Part shown: piece after piece, positions 56,946 to 64,000 of the stretch | Numbering within the stretch: position 1 is the stretch's first letter | How the letters are laid out: each line of letters starts with the position of its first letter | From: Monoplex corrugatus | Taxonomy: Eukaryota; Mollusca; Gastropoda; Littorinimorpha; Ranellidae | NCBI GenBank assembly: GCA_030674185.1 | Contig: JAPXFY010000285.1 | Span: forward strand, 1-64,000 | DNA: 64,000 bases | Direction: 5' to 3' | The notes under the pieces: generated by a model | The model's database searches: none | Told to the model about the DNA's origin: nothing | Seen by the model: only the letters and a program-made list of their open reading frames with translations | Program-made: the position numbers and the translations under genes

Positions 56946-57569
56946 CTTCTTTTTTCATGTTTTTTCTGATTCCAAATTCCAATGAATCCGAAACAGTGCA
57001 CTTGAACTTTTCCTGCAAGAGAGCAAATAATACAATACAAGAACACTCTTTGCAAAAAGTATGTACGCTTCCTATCAAAGTGAAAATTGAGAATAAAACT
57101 AACACATTCTGCTTTCAAAATCTAAATTCGAATACCATGCCAATATGTGTCAAAACGCCTTTTGTCCCGCAAACCTTCCAAAGCTGTCAGATCTCTGTGA
57201 TCTTCTTCCTAATCATGTTTGAATTCTCTTTAACTTATTGTGGAAAGAATTCCTTCTTTGTTTTTGGCCCAGCAACAAGGATCTAGTTTCCAGTGTCTTT
57301 ACGAAGCCTTTCTATGTCCAGTCGTATTGCAGCAAGTATCTGTGTAGGAAGTTAGGAGAAAAACAGGTTCTCTAGGTTTTGTGTGATGGTTGTGTTTTCC
57401 TTAGGCCATGGCCATAAGATCCACTCTGTGAGCAAGGGGAGCTAGCGTTTTAGGTGCCCTTATCTGCTTGACGGTTCTGTCCAAGGACACGAAGAATCTG
57501 TTTTAGGTGAAGCCTTGCCAAGTGCCATCCCGACCCCTATCCTGATAGAAACCGTACAGACAACTAAAA
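56946..57569. other. Unannotated sequence
   Basis: No gene or repeat recognised. Confidence 0.45.
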
Positions 57570-58085
57570 AATTGGAAGAAAAAATTTACAATGATATAAG
57601 AGGGAATCAGAGCACCTAGAAATATATGCTGGTGTCAAAAATGATATACCTGTTATCACATCTGAAAAGGACAATTCACGCTTTTAAAAACAATACCAAA
57701 CGTCCTAGGACGGGCGGCATTACGTCAGAATTTTTCACTTCTTTTGACCACAATTAGGTATATTAGCTGTGAGATCATTAAATGACTGTTTTGAAAAAGG
57801 AGAACTCCTCCTCAACGTCAAAACATGAACAATTATCTGTATTCCAAACTGTGATAAATGCAAAGTCTTGATAAGAAAAAACAACAACTGGAGATCAGTT
57901 GTATTTAAAATATTATTTACAGGATCGGTTCAGCGTGTGTAATGCTCATAAACTAAAATCCATTTTCAAGTTCCTTGATGAACAATTAACAGACTAGTTT
58001 TGTTGCAGGTAGATTTCTGGGTGATGACGTTTGTTTAATTTATGATGTGATCACTACATAAACAATAGAACGAACAGGACTACCT
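57570..58085 (+). pseudogene. L1/Tx1-like reverse transcriptase fragment
   Basis: Shifted frames give LEEKIYNDI, GGITSEFFTSFDHN and LNDCFEKGELLLNVKT, with text matching the RT finger region. FVAGRFLGDDVCLIYDVIT at about 58000-58060 is a hallmark just before motif A in L1/Tx1-type LINEs. The fragment stops before motif A (DFEKAFD). Multiple frameshifts; flanks unknown. Confidence 0.6.
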
Positions 58086-58399
58086 GCAGCACGCGTTTCG
58101 GGGATGTAAAATGATGCATTCCTTTGGCAAACACTCGAAAGAATAACGAATAACGTTTGCCCTCAAGTAAATGTTTATTTTCATAAATATTAATGCAAAG
58201 ATGACGCACCATAGATGAATTAATAAGAAAGTGTTTGAAAACAGCTTACAACAATAAAATAACATGCATTCCTTTAAATGTCATATGACCAGTTTCATAA
58301 ATAATTGGTGTTCATGCAAAGCATTATGATGAACATGTTTGTAGGGCCTACTTTAAACGCATACATGCAACAAATAAATATTGTATTAACGTGTATCTC
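58086..58399. other. Unannotated sequence
   Basis: No gene or repeat recognised. Confidence 0.45.
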
Positions 58400-58463
58400 A
58401 GTCTGTCTGTCTGTCTGTGTCTCTGTGTCTGTGTCTCTCTGTCTCTCTGTCTGTGTCTGTGTC

Positions 58464-58513
<50 letters not shown>

Positions 58514-58665
58514 CATATACACATATAGATATATATATGTAGATGTATATACAGATACATGCAGATATATATACATACATATATGTATATATATATATAT
58601 ATATTGTGTCTGTGTGTGTGTATGTATGTATTGTGTGTGTATGTATGTTTGTGTGTGTATGTATT
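58400..58665. repeat. TCTG, TC, TA and TG compound microsatellite
   Basis: TCTG/TC blocks (58400-58513), TA-rich alternation (58515-58604) and TG/TATG blocks (58605-58660). Confidence 0.93.
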
Positions 58666-59403
58666 ATGTAATCTGTCCTATTTACTTTGTACCTTGTAAG
58701 GCAATCGCAATATGTATGTAGTGTAAATGAAAGCTGGGTGTTTGGATATTTTTTTTTTTTTTATGTTTTGCTTTGTTCCCAGCCCATTTCTTAGATATTT
58801 TGTTTGGTTTGTTCTGTTTGGTCGAAAAAAATTGTAGATTTTTGTTTCATAAAATGCAAACAAAAAATAAATCTTGCAAAGAATACAACAGATAACAGGT
58901 TAACTTTTCCATTCAGCCACTGCATGCTCAAAACAAACAAACAAAAAAACAAACAAAACAAAAAACTAAAACAAACAAGCAATCAAAAACACTAACAGAA
59001 GAAGGCCATGTTCAACACACATATACACACGCAGGCACACACACGCAGGCACACACGTGCACGCACGCCGCGCGCGCGTGTGTGCACACACACACACACA
59101 CACAGAGGCTTGAGTGAGTGAGCCCTGTGTCAACCTTTTTCCCTATTGTGAAGTTCAACACATTGGCTGAACATGGTTATTTACTAATTTTATTAATTTT
59201 TAATGCGTATAGCGCCCTCGAATTTTGCCTGGCGGTACTATCGTAAAGTTTGTTCACTTTAGCATGTGTGAAATTTGTGCGACCTACGGACTGATAAAAT
59301 CACGGCTGCTTACTCCATCAGCGTGACAGGTTTACGGCATGTCGTCACACACTTGACCAGCTCCTTTCATCTCTTTATCTCGTTTATGTCGCAAAGTAGG
59401 TAC
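58666..59403. other. Unannotated, with simple repeats
   Basis: Poly-T at 58750-58762, CAAA-rich stretch at 58933-58980, CA/CG repeat at 59017-59103. No gene recognised. Confidence 0.5.
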
Positions 59404-59468
59404 AATAACAATGATAATAATAATAATAACAATAATGATAATAATAATAATAATTATAATAATAATCA
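59404..59468. repeat. (AAT)n trinucleotide repeat
   Basis: Imperfect AAT/AAC/GAT units. Confidence 0.93.
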
Positions 59469-59734
59469 CCTCGCCTATCCTCTCTCCCTCGCCAGGATCG
59501 GTGGTAGGAGCCACGCTCGACGTCACAAGTCTTCTGCATGTCACACGATTGAGACATCTATGGGCGACCTCCTAGATCCCCAGACCACAGACTTCAACGA
59601 TGTTGTTGAAATAGGAGGTGTGCGGTCGTCCATTCTTCTCCTCGCCTCAACTTTTCCCTGCAGGACCATTGATATCAACTCTGTTTTGGTGTTTCTGATC
59701 GCATGGCCTACATATTTCAGCTTTCTTTTGTTTC

Positions 59735-60415
59735 AGTTTCATTTCAGTTTCAGTTTCTCAAGATGACGTCTACACGCTCGGAATGAATTCCATATGCACT
59801 AACGTCACAGGTGCCATGTAATGGAAAAGATCCAGAATGATCACGGCACAAGCCTTTGAGCTGGCCAGGTCCTGAGGTCCTACCTAGACAGTTCCATAAC
59901 CCTGAGGTCATAGGGGACTGAGGTGGCAGAGACCTCAACTTTTTCCTGCGCCAGCACCACGAGGGTGGCGCCCATCCCCTCTCCCTCGCTTCAAATTCAT
60001 ATTCATATTCACTATTTTTTTAACCAAAACCTCAGAAAGGCAAGAAAGTTAATTGATCTTCAAGGGGTGGGACCTGGTAAATCAACCAATCTCTCCAATG
60101 CTTTTTGTTTGTTTGTTTGTTTGTTTGTTTGTTTGTTTGTCTGTCTGTTAGTTTCTTTGCTTGTTTTTTAACCAATGCCCTGCTCTTCACGATTTTCAAC
60201 TGCCGTGGGATCTTTAGCGTGCGCAGCCAGAAGGCACTCAGGTCCGACTCGTTTTTCGTCCCCATCCGAAGGACTACACGTTCAATTCGATTTTCTGGTC
60301 AAACTGAGGAGAAAAGTTGAAGCCACAACGGGGAGCGAACCCTGGAACCTCGAGTTTAGTTATTGGCAGGAGAACGTCTGAATCATTCTGCCACTTTTCT
60401 CCTCTTTTGATGATC
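59735..60415 (-). mobile_element. Molluscan-type tRNA-derived SINE (reverse)
   Basis: Read on the minus strand, a head at about 60400 reads TGGCAGAATGATTCAGACG (A-box-like), then GGTTCGCTCCCCG (B-box-like) at about 60330. A body word GTAGTCCTTCGGATGGGGAC follows, and far downstream a tail of GAAACTGAAAC units (59735-59757). This layout matches abundant SINE-like repeats I associate with gastropods. A GTTT tract (60103-60140) interrupts it. The 59760-60100 section may contain a second element. Confidence 0.6.
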
Positions 60416-60419
60416 TCTG

Positions 60420-61500
60420 TTAGCAGTTGGCGCTTGACATTCAGTTCCATTAACAAGCTATCGTTTGTTCTTCTGTCTGTCCATTTGACTCTGAGAAGTC
60501 GTTTATAGAGCCACATTTCTGCTGCATTGATTTTCTTTTCTTCGTTTTTATTAGTGTTCAGGCTTTGCAGCCATACATTAAAACAGGCCGAATGAAAATG
60601 TTTAGGATTCTTGGTTTTGAATCTTTGGGAAGCCCTCTGTCTTTCCATACGTTTTGTTTAGCTGGACCATTTTTTGTTTGTTTTTGTTTTGCCATGCCAA
60701 TTCTTGTTATTACATCTTTGGTGCAGGAGCCGTTATTTGCTTTTACAGATCCTAGATACTTTAAATGTCTATTTCATTTATTTGAATGTTTGGATGTTCC
60801 TGGCCTTCTTTTTTCGCTATGTGCATGACCTTGGGTTTGTTTGTTTGTTTGTTTGTTTGTTTGTTTGTTTGTTTGTTTTAACATTTAGTTTCAATCCTGC
60901 CCTGCAACCTGCTGCATCTACTCGGTAGACAATTATCTTTCATGCTTGTGATGTTATATGCCGTTAATACATATTTCAGATTGGTGATGTTTCATCTTCC
61001 AATCTTTATTCCTGTCTCTTCCAAGTCTGCCTCTCTAATGACTTGCTTAGTATATAAGTTAAAAAGATGAGGCGAAAGCATTCAGCCCTGCCTGACTCCT
61101 TTTTTAATGCCAAAATATTCGCAGTGTGCACCAGTCCATCTGATGGTCGCTCTTTTGGTCTTCATATAATGCTGCTATAAATGACATCAAGTGTTTGGGG
61201 AAGTCCATCTTTGCCATTGTGCTATACAGTTGATGATATATGACACTATCAAAGGCCTTGCTGTAATCGATAAAGGTAATGAAAGTTTCTCGGTCGCTGT
61301 TCCTTACTTTTTCTATCAAAATATGTAAGACAAATAAAATGTCTGTTGTGCCCCTGTTGGATCTTAACCAGTCTTACAGTCAAACAGTTCTTCTTTTATT
61401 TTTTGTTTCGTTCTGTTCAGTATGATGATTAGCAGTACTTTACTGGTGTGGCTGATCAGAGCGATGGTTCTATACTTACTGCAGTCCTTGGCATTCCCAT
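60420..61500 (-). pseudogene. RTE-like LINE family F2, copy 2
   Basis: Minus-strand pieces: motif A FITFIDYSKAFDSVI near 61265; IGRxNITNL-type text just before motif C near 61000; AAEMWLYKRLLRVKWTDRRTNDSL near 60440-60540. These match the F2 copy at 11935-14440 (FIDYSKAFDSV, AAEMCFFRRL, WTDRKTNESI). The catalytic YxDD is not found. A GTTT expansion interrupts it, and it is truncated into the SINE near 60415. Confidence 0.8.
60836..60878. repeat. (GTTT)n expansion inside F2 RT sequence
   Basis: About 10 units reading Lys-Gln-Thr-Asn on the minus strand, placed where F2 relatives read a Lys/Thr-rich LNVKKTKVM-type segment. Confidence 0.9.
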
Positions 61501-61527
61501 TTTTATATAGCATGACAAATTCTGAAT

Positions 61528-61534
61528 AATCACT

Positions 61535-61569
<35 letters not shown>

Positions 61570-61630
61570 TTTTTTTTTATCATTATTATTATTATTATTA
61601 TCATTGTTGTTGTTGTTGTTGTTGTTATCA
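61528..61630. repeat. ATC, ATT and GTT trinucleotide repeat
   Basis: ATC units (61528-61567), poly-T, ATT units and GTT units in succession. Confidence 0.95.
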
Positions 61631-61729
61631 TTATCCACAAGACGAAAGAAAGCTGTACGAAGACATGAATGAGCAACAACACACTGCGCCAGTAGGTAAT
61701 GCGTCAAGAAAATCAAGGCCAGGAATCAA

Positions 61730-64000
61730 ATCACTACACCAAGGACATCCACGTTGATGATTCAGAGAATAAATTTGTTCAGGCTCTCGATGCCAAGGGT
61801 CAAAACCTCAACTTGCTGCCTGCAAACGCGAAAGAAAAATGGGAGAGGCTGGATTAAGTAATAGTCCACAAACTAAATGCACTGATAGAAAAGTACACCC
61901 TGGAACACAAACTATCCGCACTTGGAGATATGGGTATATGAAACCAGTAAGGACGCCTATAGAGTAAAACACCCAAAGTTGAAAACACCTTAAAAATCTA
62001 GACGTCAACTAGAGATAGAAAACAGTCGAAAAAAAGAAGAATCTATCAAAAAACAAACAGAAGGCTGTTTCAATTATAAAAGGAAAGGCTTCGAGAAATC
62101 ATGAAAATAGTAAAACAATGTGCCTTCAAATGAGCAGAATCAGCAAAGATATGAAGGAGCAAACAGAACAGTCCCGAAATTGCTTCTTGATAGATCTCTT
62201 TCAGTTTGCCATGGAAATTATTTGAATATCATGGTGGACAAAGAAGCTCAGGAACAGCATTATCAGGAGAACACATTCCGACCCAAGCCATCACTGAAGG
62301 ATGGTACGATCAGTAGCATCAGCGAAAATGTTTTATGACCAGCCATCAACGCTGAATGAAATAAAGACATTGGTTAAGAAAATCAAAGCCAAACAATCAA
62401 CTGGGCCTAACGGTATACCCTAGCTGCTGTAAAAGAAATATCTCCATATCCTTGAGTGATTCCACAAACTGATAAAATCAGCATGGAAGAACTTGAAGAT
62501 CAGCAGCCAGTGGATGAAACCTGACAGAGCTTACATTCCAAGAAAACTGAATTCGAGTGACATCAATCTGTTAAGACCAGTGTCACTTCTGAACGTTGAG
62601 GGGGAAATCTCTGTCATGGCAGCAAGGCTGACTAAATAACTCATATAAAATGAGTACTTGGATGTGTCAGTTCAGAAAAGAAGTATCCTAGGAGTCTCTG
62701 GCTGTTTATGAAGCAATACAAAGGGCTACAGTGCAGAAAAAGGACGTCGATGTGCAGTGGCCACATCTGGCGAATGTGTATGGATCAGTCCTGCACAAGA
62801 TCATTTAGATAGCTCTTGAGATGTATCATGTTCCAAGGAACATCCAAATCATGGTGAAGAAGAATTGCCATGGCTTCTCAATGCGGTTTCCAACAAATGT
62901 GGTTCACCACAATAGGCTGTGCAGTTTTTCAGACCTCAGAAATAGATACCAAATACCTCGTCTAAAAGCCTTCGTGGCTTCCAACAGAGACAGACCAGTC
63001 AAGAGCCTTGGAAGATAGTATGAAGACTCCTTCAAAAATGCAAGAGAGATAAAGAAATCAAACAAGTGGCAGAAGTAAGCCTGCAGGTTACAGACCAGTG
63101 TGGCCTCCTTGGTAAATACAAAGTCTGAAGCATGTAGTTCATGCTTATTCCAAATCCTCTCTGGTCTTTACTGGTATGCAATTTTAGCACTAGCATAGTG
63201 AAATCGATGACAGCCAAAATCAACAAATACACATGAAAATGGCTTTTTGTTCCACCTGGTCTCAATGACATTGCACGTTATCGTCGTAAGGCAAAGCTGA
63301 AGCTACCCCCTAAGTCCATCGTCGAGGAGTGCAAGGTGTGAAAAGTCAAGCTTCTGTGCGTGCTTGAAAATTTGGGAGAAAAGTTTGTCTGTGATATCAG
63401 TCCAGCCCAAGCTGAATGCTAGCAGACAATGGAAAGTCCGGGACGCAATGGATGCAACAGAGGAAAGCCTCATGGTCAGAGAAATAACTGGTCATACACA
63501 AACCAACAGGCATGAACAGGGATCAACAAAAGTGGGATGGTGGTCAAAGGCTAATCGAAAAACAGAGAGACATGGTAATACAGGAAATTAGGAAAGGAGA
63601 GACCAACAGGGGCAATGGCCAACATGCGAAGATGTACTCTAAAGAAGTCTCAGCTGAAATGACATATGGCATAGTTGCATCCTGCTCTCAAATGCAAAAT
63701 GAAATGGGAGAAATCAGATGACCCTGCTTGTTCACTTTGTTTGGGCAAACAAACAGTCGAACATGTCTTGAGTTCATACAATGTAGTGCTAACCTGAAGA
63801 AGATATAGTGGAGATACAATCAAAGTGTACAAGCGATTGGGGGGGGGGGGGGGACCATGCCACCAGAATATCGGGCAACCATCTACACTGCAGGAGGCAG
63901 CAAACTGTGGCATGAAAAGCTGTGACATCTGAAACATGGAACGTGATCTGCTGGATGGAGTGAACGACTAGGAGCTCAAACAGATAGTCCAGAATGAAAA
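61730..64000 (+). mobile_element. Restriction-like-endonuclease LINE, copy 2 (runs off the window)
   Basis: Plus-strand remnants in many frames: LNEIKTLVKKIKAKQSTGPN near 62350-62410; LRPVSLLNVEG near 62570-62605; LEMYHVPRNIQIMVKKN near 62815; VKSLGR then EVSLQVTDQCGLLGKYKV near 63000-63125; INKYT...WLFVPPGLNDIA near 63220-63275; and KLKLPPKSIVEE near 63295. HVLSS...VLT lies near 63760. The RT segment with motif C is missing between about 62940 and 62990, so an internal deletion removed the catalytic core. It matches 40920-42480 over the C-terminal half. Confidence 0.7.

Overview
The window looks like animal nuclear DNA, most probably from a mollusc and perhaps a caenogastropod snail. It is packed with long TG/CA, TA, GTTT and ATT microsatellites, decayed non-LTR retrotransposons of several clades, tRNA-derived SINE-like pieces and one mariner transposon. 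There are no operons and no bacterial features. The organism call is inference from repeat style; no database was searched.

Only two intact protein-coding genes are supported. They are a pair of intronless SLC37-type sugar-phosphate transporter genes, both on the minus strand (814-2748 and 20108-22045), about 19 kb apart inside a direct segmental duplication. The shared block covers about 455-4105 and 19783-25329, including about 350 bp downstream and about 1.36 kb upstream of the coding sequence. Copy B carries an extra 1.93 kb in its upstream flank: an RTE-like LINE that was itself split by an L2/CR1-like LINE. The paralogous flank in copy A shows the empty site.

Layout: 0-4.1 kb SLC37 copy A; 5.3-8.1 kb RTE-like LINE (family F1); 10.4-11.7 kb mariner inside a TA microsatellite; 11.9-14.4 kb second RTE-like LINE (F2); 14.6-15.1 kb jockey-like piece; 16.3-17.7 kb LINE; 19.1 kb F1 stub between 63-bp direct repeats; 19.8-25.3 kb SLC37 copy B with nested insertions; 27.7-28.2 kb LINE ORF1-like piece; 28.4-31.4 kb Ty3/Gypsy-type pol in the unusual order integrase, reverse transcriptase, RNase H, followed by LTR-like sequence to 33.0 kb; 33.0-33.7 kb LINE tails; 34.1-34.4 kb polypurine tract; 36.6-38.7 kb two F1 copies in inverted orientation; 39.0-42.5 kb an RTE-like LINE abutting a LINE with a restriction-like endonuclease end; 43.1-44.4 kb LINE; 45.7-48.5 kb jockey-like LINE split by an L2/CR1-like copy; 48.6-50.5 kb 36-bp minisatellite; 51.5-56.3 kb I/Nimb-like LINE with an SGNH-type ORF1 and RNase H; 56.6-56.9 kb inverted repeat; 57.6-58.1 kb RT fragment; 59.7-60.4 kb SINE; 60.4-61.5 kb second F2 copy; 61.7-64.0 kb second restriction-like-endonuclease LINE.

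All the mobile-element reading frames carry frameshifts, stops or deletions, so none looks autonomous. The strongest biological signals are the duplicated retrogene-like SLC37 pair with an expanded central loop, the Gypsy-type element with copia-like domain order, the datable nested insertions, and repeated evidence that tetranucleotide and dinucleotide microsatellites arose inside retrotransposon sequences. No host gene network can be read from this window beyond the transporter pair.
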